Positions 18,792 through 28,025 of a stretch of DNA of 64,000 bases are shown here, piece by piece. A program made the translations under genes and the position numbers. The first letter of the stretch is position 1, and every line of letters begins with the position of its first letter. The notes below the pieces were generated by a model that searched no databases, was not told the DNA's origin, and was given only the letters and a program-made list of their open reading frames with translations. This DNA is from Enterocloster clostridioformis (GTDB lineage: Bacteria > Bacillota > Clostridia > Lachnospirales > Lachnospiraceae), in assembly GCF_020297485.1 (NCBI RefSeq), contig NZ_JAIWZC010000001.1, positions 2,108,001-2,172,000 on the forward strand, read 5' to 3'.

Positions 18792-20288
18792 CTACCTATA
18801 AGCCGCCGCATTCCAGCGGAGCTCGTTCTTAAGCCCGCGGATGGTGGTATCCTTGTCAATATAGACCGTTTCAATGCCCATGGCGTCTGCCCAGTCTCCC
18901 ATCTGCTCTGCCGTCAGGTCATAGGAGAATGCAGTATGGTGGGCGCCTCCTGCCAGAATCCAGCTTTCAGCCCCGGTTGCCAGGTTGGGCTCCGGCGTCC
19001 AGAATGCGGTTGCCACCGGAAGCTTGGGCATCGGCTTTTCTGTCTTTTTGCATTCCACATCGTTGATAATCAGGCGGAACCTTGTGCCGAGATCCACTAA
19101 GGATGTGGCGATACCGCGACCTGTCTTGGATGTGAATACAAGCCGGGCCGGGTCCTCCCTGTCGCCCATGGACAGCGGGCAGGCTTTGATGCTGATTTCC
19201 CCGTCCGCAATGGTGGGGCACACCTCCAGCATATGGGCTTCCAGGATTCCTTCCTTGCCGGGCACTAGGTTGTATGTATAATCTTCCATGAAAGAGGTTC
19301 CCTTGGCGTCCTTCATGCCCTGGGTCATAATCTTCATCAGCCTGACCATGGCAGCCGTCTTCCAGTCGCCCTCTGCGCCGAATCCGTATCCCTTTTCCAT
19401 GAGACGCTGGATAGCCAGGCCCGGAAGCTGCTGCAGCTCTCCCAAATCCCCAAAGTGGGTGACGATGGCGTGGTAATCCTTCTCCAGCAGGAACTTCTCA
19501 AGGCCAGCCTCAATCTGGGCCTGTACCGCCACATGGCGCTTAAATTCCTCCGGCTCCCTGCCCTCCAGCAAGATAGTGTACTTGCTGTAATACTCGTCCA
19601 CCAATGCCGTGATATCTCCCTTTGGCACAGCCTTCACATATTCGGCCAGCTCATTGACCGGATAGGCGTCCACTTCCCAGCCGAACTTCATCTGGGCCTC
19701 CACCTTGTCGCCTTCGGTGACAGCCACATTCCTCATGTTGTCCGCAAATCTCGCCACCCTTACATGGCTGCTCTCCATGATGCCTACCGCGGTGCGCATC
19801 CAGGCTGCTATGCGGCCCACCACCTTTTCATCTCTCCAGTGGCCCACAATAACCTTTCTCTCAATACCCATGCGGGTTACCATATGGCCGTATTCCCTGT
19901 CTCCATGGGCGGACTGGTTCTCATTCATGAAATCCATGTCAATGGAATCGTAGGGAATCTCCTGGTTGAACTGTGTATGGAAATGCATCAGGGGCTTTCT
20001 GTATTCCTGCAGTCCCAGAATCCAGGACTTGGCCGGTGAAAATGTATGCATCCAGGTGATGACGCCCGCGCACTCCTCATCCGCATTTGCCTCGTTGAAG
20101 GTCCTGCGGATCAGCTCATTGGTAATAAGTGTGGGCTTTAACACCACCTCATAGGGCAGGATGCCTGATTTATTAAGACTGTCCACAATGATTCCCGAAT
20201 GCTCCGCCACATGCGCCAGGCACTCATCTCCATAGAGATCCTGTGAACCTGTACAGAACCAGAACTTATAATTCTTTACTGCTATCAT
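18792..20288 (-). CDS. araA: L-arabinose isomerase
   Basis: This protein of about 498 residues has the AraA signature N-terminus ([16 protein letters not shown]), the internal [12 protein letters not shown] and the metal/substrate-binding glutamates and histidines ([31 protein letters not shown]). It converts L-arabinose to L-ribulose with Mn2+. The start at 20288 is preferred over 20297 because AAGGAGG would abut the earlier ATG but lies nine bases before this one. It sits 28 bases upstream of the kinase gene. Confidence 0.93.
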   Translation of the reverse strand: MIAVKNYKFWFCTGSQDLYGDECLAHVAEHSGIIVDSLNKSGILPYEVVLKPTLITNELIRRTFNEANADEECAGVITWMHTFSPAKSWILGLQEYRKPLMHFHTQFNQEIPYDSIDMDFMNENQSAHGDREYGHMVTRMGIERKVIVGHWRDEKVVGRIAAWMRTAVGIMESSHVRVARFADNMRNVAVTEGDKVEAQMKFGWEVDAYPVNELAEYVKAVPKGDITALVDEYYSKYTILLEGREPEEFKRHVAVQAQIEAGLEKFLLEKDYHAIVTHFGDLGELQQLPGLAIQRLMEKGYGFGAEGDWKTAAMVRLMKIMTQGMKDAKGTSFMEDYTYNLVPGKEGILEAHMLEVCPTIADGEISIKACPLSMGDREDPARLVFTSKTGRGIATSLVDLGTRFRLIINDVECKKTEKPMPKLPVATAFWTPEPNLATGAESWILAGGAHHTAFSYDLTAEQMGDWADAMGIETVYIDKDTTIRGLKNELRWNAAAYR

Positions 20289-20329
20289 ATCTCTCATCCT
20301 CCTTGATTGTCAGTTAAAGCAATTGCCGG

Positions 20330-20626
20330 TTAGATATCCTCCGTCTGATCATCTTCCTCATCATCCGGAATTTCGCCATACTTAATATATTCGCCTTTTA
20401 TAAATTTCTTAAGAGACCAGCCGGCCAGAAATGCACCTATGACGCCAAAAAGAACCCCACAGCCCAGCTGTACCATCTTGCCTCCCCCGGCAGGTTTTAA
20501 ATACTCCTGCAGCAGGCCAAAGGCCAGGTATACCAGATAGCCTCCCGCCACCAGACGCAGCATTACGGTTATCTGAGTCGGTTTCGCGGCACTTTCTTCT
20601 CTCTTTGCCTCCTTTTTCGCACCCAT
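20330..20626 (-). CDS. small two-helix membrane protein in the arabinose operon
   Basis: This 98-residue protein has a lysine-rich N-terminus, two hydrophobic helices (about 20-42 and 52-72) and a highly acidic tail (DDEEDDQTEDI). Its ATG overlaps the araR stop (TAATG), so translation is coupled. I do not recognise a family with known function. Position suggests an accessory role in arabinose uptake or simple co-transcription. Confidence 0.7.
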   Translation of the reverse strand: MGAKKEAKREESAAKPTQITVMLRLVAGGYLVYLAFGLLQEYLKPAGGGKMVQLGCGVLFGVIGAFLAGWSLKKFIKGEYIKYGEIPDDEEDDQTEDI

Positions 20627-21732
20627 TACATTCCCTCCTTACGCGGCCGTTCCAGGACCTTTACGGAATCCCGTTCAATAATATCCGAATCAAACAGATA
20701 GTTACCGTCAAAGTAGGGATTCTCAATCATACTTATCATGTTCTCTGCAGCTTTCCTGCCCAGGGCCTCCATGGGGTGGGGGAAGGAGGTAAGCTTTACG
20801 CTGGCCAGGGTTGCCAGGTCCGAATTATCAACGCTGACAATGGACAGCTGGTCCGGTATGACAATGCCCCGCTTCTCGCAGAGACCTGACAGCACATACG
20901 CCACCTCATCGTTGTAGCACACCACTCCCGTACAGCCCTCCAGCCTGTGGAACAGGTAATCCGACCACTGGTCCAGGTCCAGGAAATCTTCCGTGTCCAG
21001 CCATACCACATTGGCATCCTTTACCTTGATTCCCGCCTCCAGCATGCCTGACAGGAACCCTTTGTACCTCAAATGCCCCTGTCCGTCGTCGCTTTTGAAC
21101 ACGCCTCCGATGTTTTGGTGACCGTTCTTAATCAGATATTCCACGGCCTTCTTGCCCACCTGCTCGTCGTTCATGGACACGCAGGGCAGCTCCAGTTCCG
21201 GATACCGGCTGTTGAAGAACAGAATCGGGATTCCCCGTTCCTTAAGCTCCTGGTAGTAATGCAGGTTTGGATTGGGGAGAGCGCTTTTGGCCGGCTCCAC
21301 AATCAGTCCGTCTATGATGTCTTTGTCGATAAGATTATTCAATATGTCCTGTTCCCTGCTCACCCGGTTGCCGGTGAAGGCAATCTGGGTGGTGTAACCT
21401 CTTTTTGAGAGAACCCTCTCGATTCCTCTCACCACAGGAGGGAAAATATAGCTGTCCACATAGGTACTGATTACAGCGATGTTCATGTACCGTTCCTGGC
21501 GCTCCGTCTTGCCGTTGCCGCCCACATAAGTACCGCTTCCCCGCACCCTCATGACCAGCTTCTGCTGCTCCAGAATATCCACGGCATGGCGCACCGTCTG
21601 GCGGCTCAGCCCGAAACGCCCGCTGAGTTCATTCTCCGAAGGCAGCTTCTCGCCCACCTTCAAAGCCCCGCTGTTAATGTTGTCCAACACCCAGTTATAG
21701 ACTTCCTTATATTTCAGCTCCTGTGTACCCAT
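20626..21732 (-). CDS. araR: arabinose repressor, GntR-LacI hybrid
   Basis: This roughly 368-residue regulator has an N-terminal GntR winged helix (LPSENELSGRFGLSRQTVRH ... VRGSGTYVG) fused to a LacI/periplasmic-binding effector domain (NIAVISTYVDSYIFPPVVRG). This is the architecture of Bacillus AraR, which releases DNA when L-arabinose binds. The start at 21732 has an AGGATAGG site; the listed longer frame would use TTG. It lies inside the operon it probably controls. A match to the known AraR operator core occurs at 25979-25990. Confidence 0.9.
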   Translation of the reverse strand: MGTQELKYKEVYNWVLDNINSGALKVGEKLPSENELSGRFGLSRQTVRHAVDILEQQKLVMRVRGSGTYVGGNGKTERQERYMNIAVISTYVDSYIFPPVVRGIERVLSKRGYTTQIAFTGNRVSREQDILNNLIDKDIIDGLIVEPAKSALPNPNLHYYQELKERGIPILFFNSRYPELELPCVSMNDEQVGKKAVEYLIKNGHQNIGGVFKSDDGQGHLRYKGFLSGMLEAGIKVKDANVVWLDTEDFLDLDQWSDYLFHRLEGCTGVVCYNDEVAYVLSGLCEKRGIVIPDQLSIVSVDNSDLATLASVKLTSFPHPMEALGRKAAENMISMIENPYFDGNYLFDSDIIERDSVKVLERPRKEGM

Positions 21733-21741
21733 AATCAAAAC

Positions 21742-22911
21742 CTATCCTTTTTTCCTCTTTGATAACAAGTCTACCGTAACTGCACCTAAAAGTACAGCGC
21801 CTTTTACGATTTTTTGGATATCGGTGGACCATCCATAGAGGGACATGCCATTGTTCAGAATACCCATGATGAAAGCACCTACCACGGCTCCGATGATGGT
21901 TCCGATACCGCCGCTGGTGGCCGCGCCGCCGATGTAGCAGGAGGCGATGGCATCCATCTCGAAACCGTCTCCGGCCTTGGGGGTTGCGGATGCATTACGT
22001 GCGGAAAGCACGATACCTGCAATGGCACTTAAGATACCCATGTTGGTGTATACCCAGAAGAACACTTTCTCAGTATTGATACCGGAAAGCTTTGCCGCCT
22101 TGGCGTTGCCGCCCAGGGCGTATATCTGGCGTCCGGCAACGGTCTTGCTGGTGATGAAATGATACAGGCCAACCAGAACGCCCATGATTACCAGTACAAA
22201 CGGTATGCCGTTGTAGCGTGACAGCTTGTAGAAGAAGAACCATACAATCATCAGTATGACGGCTTCCTTTATAATAATCTGCCACAATGGGTTGATGGGG
22301 AAACCATATTTCTTCTTGGTGTTAATGCTCTTAAGCTCTGCCATGATCACCAGTACCGTGGCAATGCCTGCCACAATAATGGAAACCACGTCCAGGGTGC
22401 CGTTTCCAAAGGGAATTTTCATGGTTGGCAGGAAGCCTGCGCCGATGTAAGTATAGCTGGTGGGAAGGGGTCCCTTTGTCTGGGCCTTTAACAGGGTGTA
22501 TGTAAGTCCGCGTCCCATAAGCATGGTTGCCAGGGTCACGATAAAGGGCGGGATGCTCAGCTTGGATACGAACAGCCCCACGAACATACCGGCCAGAACG
22601 CCTACTGCCAGGGCAGCCAGGATGGCGACCCACATATTGGTGTGGTAGTCAATCATCAGGATGCCTACGGTTGCGCCGCACAGGGCCACGATGGAGCCGA
22701 CACCCAGGTCGATGTTGCCTGTCAGCACACATAACAGCATACCGACTGCCAGGATGACCACATATCCGTTCTGCATGATCAGGTTGTTGATGTTGGCCGG
22801 CGACATATTCTTTCCGCCGGTCATGACTGCGAAAATCAAGAACACCGCGATTAAAGCAAGTACCATGCCATACTGCTTCATATCAATATTAACTGTTTTC
22901 TTCTTATCCAT
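21742..22911 (-). CDS. mmsB: multiple-sugar ABC permease (MmsB/GguB/XylH type)
   Basis: This 389-residue protein has about ten membrane helices and the branched-sugar permease signatures (NIDLGVGSIVALCG, GNAKAAKLSGINT, DAIASCYIGGAATSGGIGT). It forms the membrane channel of a high-affinity pentose importer. It is followed nine bases later by araR and preceded by the ATPase gene with two bases between. In this operon the probable substrate is L-arabinose (inference from neighbours). Confidence 0.88.
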   Translation of the reverse strand: MDKKKTVNIDMKQYGMVLALIAVFLIFAVMTGGKNMSPANINNLIMQNGYVVILAVGMLLCVLTGNIDLGVGSIVALCGATVGILMIDYHTNMWVAILAALAVGVLAGMFVGLFVSKLSIPPFIVTLATMLMGRGLTYTLLKAQTKGPLPTSYTYIGAGFLPTMKIPFGNGTLDVVSIIVAGIATVLVIMAELKSINTKKKYGFPINPLWQIIIKEAVILMIVWFFFYKLSRYNGIPFVLVIMGVLVGLYHFITSKTVAGRQIYALGGNAKAAKLSGINTEKVFFWVYTNMGILSAIAGIVLSARNASATPKAGDGFEMDAIASCYIGGAATSGGIGTIIGAVVGAFIMGILNNGMSLYGWSTDIQKIVKGAVLLGAVTVDLLSKRKKG

Positions 22912-22913
22912 CT

Positions 22914-24461
22914 CTACGCTTCCTTTCCATTATCCGCCATAATACATTTCATGATTCGTTCCTGGGTTACCTCTTCCTTGGTCAGTTCTCCTGCAATCCG
23001 TCCTTCGTTGATCACATATACACGGTCACAGGTACCGATTACCTCCTGCATCTCAGAGGAGATGACGATTACCGCTTTGCCTGACTTTGCCAGTTCATTG
23101 ATGACGCAGTAAATCTCATACTTGGCGCCTACGTCGATACCCCTGGTAGGCTCATCCAGAATCAGCACATCCGGCTGTGTCAGCATCCACTTGGCGAGAA
23201 CCACCTTCTGCTGGTTGCCGCCCGATAAGGAGCCAACGGTCTGGTTAATGGAATTAGACTTGATGTTAATTTTCTTCTTGTAATCCTCCGCAGCCAGAAT
23301 CTCATCATTTTCATTGAGAACGCCGTTCTTGGAAAAGAAATTCCTCATGGCGGACAGGGTCATGTTCCACTTGATATCCTTGATAAGCACAAGTCCATAG
23401 TTCTTCCTGTCCTCGGACACGTATGCCAGCTTGTTGTTGATGGCGTCCTTTACGTCCTTTATATGTACTTCCCTGCCGTTTATCTTAATGGCGCCGCTGA
23501 TTTTCTGTCCGTAGGACCTGCCGAATATACTCATGGCCAGCTCGGTCCGTCCCGCGCCCATAAGTCCTGCCAGGCCCACTACCTCGCCTTTGCGCACATG
23601 AAGAGAAACGTCCTTGATGATTTGTCTCTGGGCGTCGTCGGGATGGTACACATTCCAGTCCTTTATCTCGAAAATCGTATCACCAATTTCACAGTGCCGT
23701 TCCGGGTAACGGTTGGTCAGCTCGCGTCCCACCATGCCTTTGATGATGCGGTCTTCCGTAAAATCATCCTTGCCCTTCTCCAGGGTCTCAATGGTCTTTC
23801 CATCCCGGATAACCGTAATGGAATCTGCCACGTAACTGATTTCGTTCAGCTTATGGGAGATAATAATGCAGGTGATTCCATGGGATTTAAGGTCCAGCAT
23901 GATGTCCAGAAGCCGGCGGCTCTCTTCGTCGTTGAGCGCGGCTGTGGGCTCATCCAGAATCAGCAGCTCCACCTTTTTGGCCATGGCCTTGGCAATCTCT
24001 ATCAGCTGCTGTTTTCCCACACCCAGGCTGCTGATGGGCGCGTTCAGGTTCTCGCCTCCCAGTCCAACCTTTTCAAGCATTTCCTGGGCCTTCTTATGGG
24101 TAAGGGTCCAGTCAATGATACCCTTGGCTGCCTTCTGCTCGTTTCCCAGAAATACGTTCTCAGCCACCGACATGTACGGGCTTAAGGCCAGCTCCTGGTG
24201 GATGATAACAATGCCCTTTGCCTCGGACTGCTTGATGCTGTGGAACTGACACACATTGCCGTTATACACGATATCCCCGCTGTATGAACCAAAGGGGTAA
24301 ACGCCGGACAGCACATTCATCAGGGTGGACTTTCCAGCCCCGTTCTCTCCGCACAGCGCATGGATCTCTCCGCGTTTTACCTTGATATTGACATCGTCCA
24401 AGGCCTTTACGCCCGAGAATTCCTTCGTGATGTGGTTCATCTCCAAAATATATTCGGACAT
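22914..24461 (-). CDS. mmsA: multiple-sugar ABC ATPase, two nucleotide-binding domains
   Basis: This 515-residue protein has duplicated ABC cassettes. Domain 1 has Walker [10 protein letters not shown], signature LGVGKQQ and Walker [11 protein letters not shown]. Domain 2 has a degenerate Walker A (GLMGAGRTE), LSGGNQQ and [11 protein letters not shown]. This pattern is typical for RbsA/XylG/GguA/MmsA. It energises the permease encoded directly downstream. The gene begins 81 bases after the binding-protein gene, with a hairpin between. Confidence 0.9.
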   Translation of the reverse strand: MSEYILEMNHITKEFSGVKALDDVNIKVKRGEIHALCGENGAGKSTLMNVLSGVYPFGSYSGDIVYNGNVCQFHSIKQSEAKGIVIIHQELALSPYMSVAENVFLGNEQKAAKGIIDWTLTHKKAQEMLEKVGLGGENLNAPISSLGVGKQQLIEIAKAMAKKVELLILDEPTAALNDEESRRLLDIMLDLKSHGITCIIISHKLNEISYVADSITVIRDGKTIETLEKGKDDFTEDRIIKGMVGRELTNRYPERHCEIGDTIFEIKDWNVYHPDDAQRQIIKDVSLHVRKGEVVGLAGLMGAGRTELAMSIFGRSYGQKISGAIKINGREVHIKDVKDAINNKLAYVSEDRKNYGLVLIKDIKWNMTLSAMRNFFSKNGVLNENDEILAAEDYKKKINIKSNSINQTVGSLSGGNQQKVVLAKWMLTQPDVLILDEPTRGIDVGAKYEIYCVINELAKSGKAVIVISSEMQEVIGTCDRVYVINEGRIAGELTKEEVTQERIMKCIMADNGKEA

Positions 24462-24506
24462 CTTTTCAACTCCTTTTCTTGAAAAATACTCTGTAAAAAG
24501 CGCAAT

Positions 24507-24534
24507 CGGGCGGCGGAACCTATGCCGCCGCCCG
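24507..24534 (-). terminator. GC-rich hairpin between binding-protein and ATPase genes
   Basis: CGGGCGGCGG (24507-24516) and CCGCCGCCCG (24525-24534) form a ten-base-pair stem with an eight-base loop nine bases after the binding-protein stop. Only a weak T run follows on the minus strand. Such hairpins stabilise the upstream mRNA or cause partial termination, giving more binding protein than ATPase. Confidence 0.6.
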
Positions 24535-24542
24535 AATCATCT

Positions 24543-25727
24543 TTACTGTGCCAGCTGCTCCTCTGTGTAGTAGCCGCCGTCTACGATAATTTCCTTATAG
24601 TTGTCCTTGTCTACTGCTACCGGTGTGCACAGGTAAGCAGGAACCACAACCTTGCCGTTGTTGTACTGTTCGGTGTCGTTGATTTCCGGCTCCGCGCCTT
24701 CCAGAACAGCCTGTACCATGGTTACGCACTTCTCAGCCAGGAGACGTGTGTCCTTGTAAATGGTTGCTGTCTGGTAACCGGAGATGATGTTCTTAACTGC
24801 CATCAGCTCAGCATCCTGTCCTGTAATCAGAGGCCAGTCCTCGCCAACCTTATAGCCGGCGCCTTCCAGAGCAGCCTTACAGCCGTATGCGAAACCGTCA
24901 AACGCACTTGCGCAGATGTCTAACTTCTCGTCAGCATAGAAACCGGTCAGGTAGTTCTCGCAGTTCTGCTGTGCTGTTTCCTGGGACCATCTCAGGATAC
25001 ATGTATCCTCGAAGGAGGTACGTCCGGACCTGCAGACCAGTGTCCCGTCATCCAGGTATGGCTGAAGGACTTCCATCAGTCCGTTGTACAGGAACAGAGC
25101 GTTGTTGTCATCAGGTGAGCCCATGAAGAACTCGATGGTGTAGGACTCGCCGGCTGCCTTGGCTGCGTCTAAGTCCTTTGCTTCCTTTATGTAGTTGCCG
25201 ATTGCAGTACCAACTCCCTTGTTGTCAAAGGTTGCATAGTAGGAAACTGCGTCGGTATCCATCAGAAGACGGTCATAAGCAATGATGGGGATGCCTGCGT
25301 TCTTAGCCTGCTCCTCTGCGTTTACAAGTGCGGAGGAGTCGATGGATGCGATTACCAGACAGTTAACGCCGGACGCAATCATGTTCTCAATCTGGGAAAC
25401 CTGCATCTGTACATCATCCTCTGCATACTGAAGGTCTACCTCATATCCGAGAGCTTCCAGCTGCTTTTTCATGTTGGCGCCGTCGTTAATCCAGCGCTCG
25501 GATGACTGTGTAGGCATGGCCACCCCTACCTTCTTGCCTTCCCCGGTTGCTGCCTTGGCTGCCTCTGCAGCCGCGTCAGCTGCCGCGGCGGAATCTGCCG
25601 CCGCTGCTGTGGTGTCCCCTGCCGCTGCCGCTGTGGTTGCCGCTGCCTGCTGTGAGCCGCCGCATCCTGTTAACAGTGAAGCTGCGATTGCCGTCCCCAG
25701 AATCATGCTTATAATTTTTCGTTTCAT
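24543..25727 (-). CDS. chvE: multiple-sugar-binding lipoprotein (ChvE/MmsE type)
   Basis: This 394-residue protein has a lipoprotein signal (AASLLTGCGG), a low-complexity Ala-rich linker of about 45 residues and a type I sugar-binding domain (VGVAMPTQSSERWINDGANM, AYDRLLMD, TGQDAELMAVKNIISG). This resembles ChvE and clostridial multiple-monosaccharide-binding proteins. It captures pentoses for MmsA/MmsB. It is the first gene of the arabinose operon. GGGAGGT precedes the start. Confidence 0.9.
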   Translation of the reverse strand: MKRKIISMILGTAIAASLLTGCGGSQQAAATTAAAAGDTTAAAADSAAAADAAAEAAKAATGEGKKVGVAMPTQSSERWINDGANMKKQLEALGYEVDLQYAEDDVQMQVSQIENMIASGVNCLVIASIDSSALVNAEEQAKNAGIPIIAYDRLLMDTDAVSYYATFDNKGVGTAIGNYIKEAKDLDAAKAAGESYTIEFFMGSPDDNNALFLYNGLMEVLQPYLDDGTLVCRSGRTSFEDTCILRWSQETAQQNCENYLTGFYADEKLDICASAFDGFAYGCKAALEGAGYKVGEDWPLITGQDAELMAVKNIISGYQTATIYKDTRLLAEKCVTMVQAVLEGAEPEINDTEQYNNGKVVVPAYLCTPVAVDKDNYKEIIVDGGYYTEEQLAQ

Positions 25728-25761
25728 ATGTTACCTCCCATGGTTTAATTTATACATACAA

Positions 25762-25781
25762 CTTGTGTACATGTTCACAAG
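25762..25781 (-). promoter_or_regulatory. possible downstream AraR operator
   Basis: CTTGTG (25762-25767) and CACAAG (25776-25781) form a perfect inverted repeat around TACATGTT, in the leader of the first gene. It resembles a diverged AraR site (TTGTGTACA half). With the near-perfect site 210 bases away it could allow repression by DNA looping, as at Bacillus ara operators (inference). Confidence 0.4.
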
Positions 25782-25916
25782 CTTGTACTTTCGTTAATTC
25801 AGCTAACCCTTGTCCCATTCCCCCCTGGTTCATTTGAATTATTTTGCATTTTTGTAGATTTTACTCCATCTTCATTGTGAGTTTCGCCAATATTTCTTGC
25901 GTTTTTCTTTAAATAC

Positions 25917-25945
25917 ACTATACATTTTTGTTCTATTTTTGTCAA
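25917..25945 (-). promoter_or_regulatory. promoter of the arabinose operon
   Basis: On the minus strand TTGACA (25940-25945), a 17-base spacer and TATAGT (25917-25922) fit the sigma-A consensus in eleven of twelve positions. Transcription would begin near 25910, giving a leader of about 180 bases before chvE. The surrounding 350 bases without a gene are AT-rich and also contain the two AraR-like sites. Confidence 0.75.
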
Positions 25946-25978
25946 TAGGTATTTAGAACTTTTTTATATTTTTTATTA

Positions 25979-25990
25979 TTGTACGTACAA
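25979..25990. promoter_or_regulatory. AraR operator core TTGTACGTACAA
   Basis: The palindrome TTGTACGTACAA is identical to the core of the Bacillus subtilis AraR operator (ATTTGTACGTACAAAT). It lies 33 bases upstream of the -35 box of the arabinose operon promoter, and the operon itself encodes an AraR-type repressor. Confidence 0.75.
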
Positions 25991-26075
25991 CTTTAACGTC
26001 ATTTTTTCCATTTTCACCCAAAAGCGACTCGTTTCACCATGTAAATAGTTCCGAATCCTGTTCCCCGGACGCAAA

Positions 26076-27921
26076 ATCGAGTAGGAGGAAGGCGATTATT
26101 TCGCCTTCCGACCTCTCACACCACCGTACGTACCGTTCGGTATACGGCGGTTCAATCAACTTAACATGTAACAGCCTTTTCGGCGTAGTAGTCTTCCATG
26201 GATACAAGACCAAACTTAGCTAGTCTCTCTTTACTGATACAAATGTGGAGATTCCAGCTTCTGCACACTCTGGCATATCCTTTGGCATATGAAATGCCAT
26301 GTGCCGCATTTGGCGGCAGACCAAGTTTGATAAGATTCTTTTCCCTGTTCTTTGGCGTTTTCCAGTGTTTCCATATGCACATGCGCAGTCGATACCGAAT
26401 CTGTCCGTCCATTTTTGCGCACAGCCTTTTCATGCTTCCGATTTTGAAATAATTTATCCACCCTCGGATAAGCCGGTTGAGTTTCCCAATTTTATAACCA
26501 TTGCCCACTCCCCAGCTCCTGCTTGTATATTTCTTCATCTGCGCCTTGAACTTTGCTGCCGCTTTCGGGTGTGGTCTGGCTTTGTACCCTTTGGCAAATG
26601 AGTCATAGTAAAATCCAAACCCCAGATACTTAATGCCCTTTGGTTTATCAACCCTGCTCTTTTCCGCGTTCACTTTCAGTCCAAGCTTTTCCTCTATAAA
26701 CCGAGCCACGCTCTTCATTACCCGCTCTGCCGCCTGTCTGCTCCCGACCATTATAATAAGGTCATCTGCATACCGGACGAAATCCAGCCTCCTTGCTTCC
26801 AGTTCTTTGTCCAGCTCATTTAACATGATATTTGCTAACAGCGGCGAGATATTTCCACCCTGCGGTGTGCCGACTACCGTATCTTCATACTCATCATCAA
26901 TCATTACGCCGCTGACCAGAATCTTTCTTACCACCGATATGACATCTCCGTCCTTTATTGTCCGTCCGAAAATCGTCATCAGCTTGTCATGGTCTACTGT
27001 GTCAAAGAATTTCGCTAGGTCGATATCCACTATCCAGTTGTGTCCGTCATTCATCATTTCCAATGCTTTAAGGACTGCCTGCTGTGCACACCGCTTGGGT
27101 CTGAATCCATAGCTGTGGTCGTGAAACTGCTCCTCAAATATCGGGGTAAGCACCTGTGCCACCGCCTGCTGTACAAAGCGGTCTACTGCTGTTGGCACTC
27201 CAAGATTTCTTGTACCACCATCGGGTTTGGGTATCTCCACCCTGCGGACTGGCTTCGGCTTATACTTCCTCGTCCGCAACTGTTCCTTAATGTTTTCGCC
27301 GTTTTCCGAAAGATATGCGCCAAGTTCTTCAACGGTCATCCCGTCCACGCCTGCCGCTCCTTTATTCCTTACGACTTGCAGATACGCCGCATTTAGATTA
27401 TCCCTGCTTAATATCTGCTCCATGAGACTGCTTGTGTCCATGCGTTGTTTCCTTTCTGCCCCTTTTGCCTTTGCCGCCTTTGAAGTCATCGACAGGCGTA
27501 TGCTCCGGCTACGAAGTGGAACGTACTTCAACTGATTGATTGTTCAGCCCTTCGCTCCGTCCCCATTACAGGAACTTCCTCACTACTATGGCTTCTGCTG
27601 ACTTCTCACAATTCGTTGTTACTACGGCTAATGAGACCGCCTGTGAGACCTCCCCAGTTAAGGTGCGTGTTCTTTTCCTCCATGTACCTGCCGCATTTAC
27701 TCGTACTTCCGGCAACCTTTTGGACTTCAGTGCCTTTTGCCACCTTATCCGTATTTCCGAGCCTTATATGCGGTTCCTGTCCGTCAGGTCAGAGGTTTGC
27801 TTACAGCTTCTTTCAGATTCCGTCTCACGGCGGACACCCTTGCTGTTCGGCTATGTGCTTCGTTGTTGCCTACGCGCACTTGGGACTTTCACCCATTAGA
27901 AAACGCCCATGCTGGGCAAAC
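26076..27921 (-). mobile_element. group II intron, about 1.85 kb
   Basis: The RNA begins at 27921 on the minus strand (GTTTGCCCAGCATGGGC, then GGGTGAAAGTCCC), the usual 5' start of this bacterial group apart from GTTTG in place of GTGYG. It carries a maturase ORF. It ends with a recognisable domain V (ACCGCCGTATACC ... ACGTACGGTGGT, 26115-26150) and a domain VI hairpin (GGAAGGCGA...TCGCCTTCC) followed by CTACTCGAT. The 3' boundary at 26076 is good to a few bases. It lies between two operons, directly after a terminator, and disrupts no gene. The stretch 27439-27921 is intron RNA domains I-III with no gene. Confidence 0.85.
26161..27438 (-). CDS. ltrA: group II intron reverse transcriptase/maturase
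   Basis: From the start at 27438 the protein has 425 residues. It has reverse-transcriptase blocks (NKGAAGVDGMTVEEL, YKPKPVRRVEIPKPDGG), the catalytic FVRYADDLIIM, a maturase X domain and a C-terminal segment with the GIIM-like spacing (PKNREKNLIKLGLPP). The frame extends to 27531, but only the ATG at 27438 has a ribosome site (AAAGGAAAC). It copies and helps splice the host intron. It is full length and without frameshift, so the element may still be active. Confidence 0.92.
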   Translation of the reverse strand, partial: DTSSLMEQILSRDNLNAAYLQVVRNKGAAGVDGMTVEELGAYLSENGENIKEQLRTRKYKPKPVRRVEIPKPDGGTRNLGVPTAVDRFVQQAVAQVLTPIFEEQFHDHSYGFRPKRCAQQAVLKALEMMNDGHNWIVDIDLAKFFDTVDHDKLMTIFGRTIKDGDVISVVRKILVSGVMIDDEYEDTVVGTPQGGNISPLLANIMLNELDKELEARRLDFVRYADDLIIMVGSRQAAERVMKSVARFIEEKLGLKVNAEKSRVDKPKGIKYLGFGFYYDSFAKGYKARPHPKAAAKFKAQMKKYTSRSWGVGNGYKIGKLNRLIRGWINYFKIGSMKRLCAKMDGQIRYRLRMCIWKHWKTPKNREKNLIKLGLPPNAAHGISYAKGYARVCRSWNLHICISKERLAKFGLVSMEDYYAEKAVTC

Positions 27922-27925
27922 AAAA

Positions 27926-27954
27926 GCCAGCAAGCCGACGGCCTGCTTGCTGGC
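27926..27954 (-). terminator. intrinsic terminator of the ytf-like operon
   Basis: GCCAGCAAGC (27926-27935) and GCTTGCTGGC (27945-27954) form a perfect ten-pair stem. On the minus strand it is followed by TTTT and then immediately by the first base of the group II intron at 27921. The original T tract was presumably longer before the insertion. Confidence 0.8.
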
Positions 27955-28025
27955 TCAATGTTCCGTTAATTTTTTAACCGTTTTTTGTTTACTTTTGCCT
28001 GGCGGCAGGGCACCGCTGTTTCCTG

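Noticed and set aside
24507..24534. attachment site or IS end
   Set aside because: The hairpin position just after a binding-protein stop is better explained as operon processing or partial termination.
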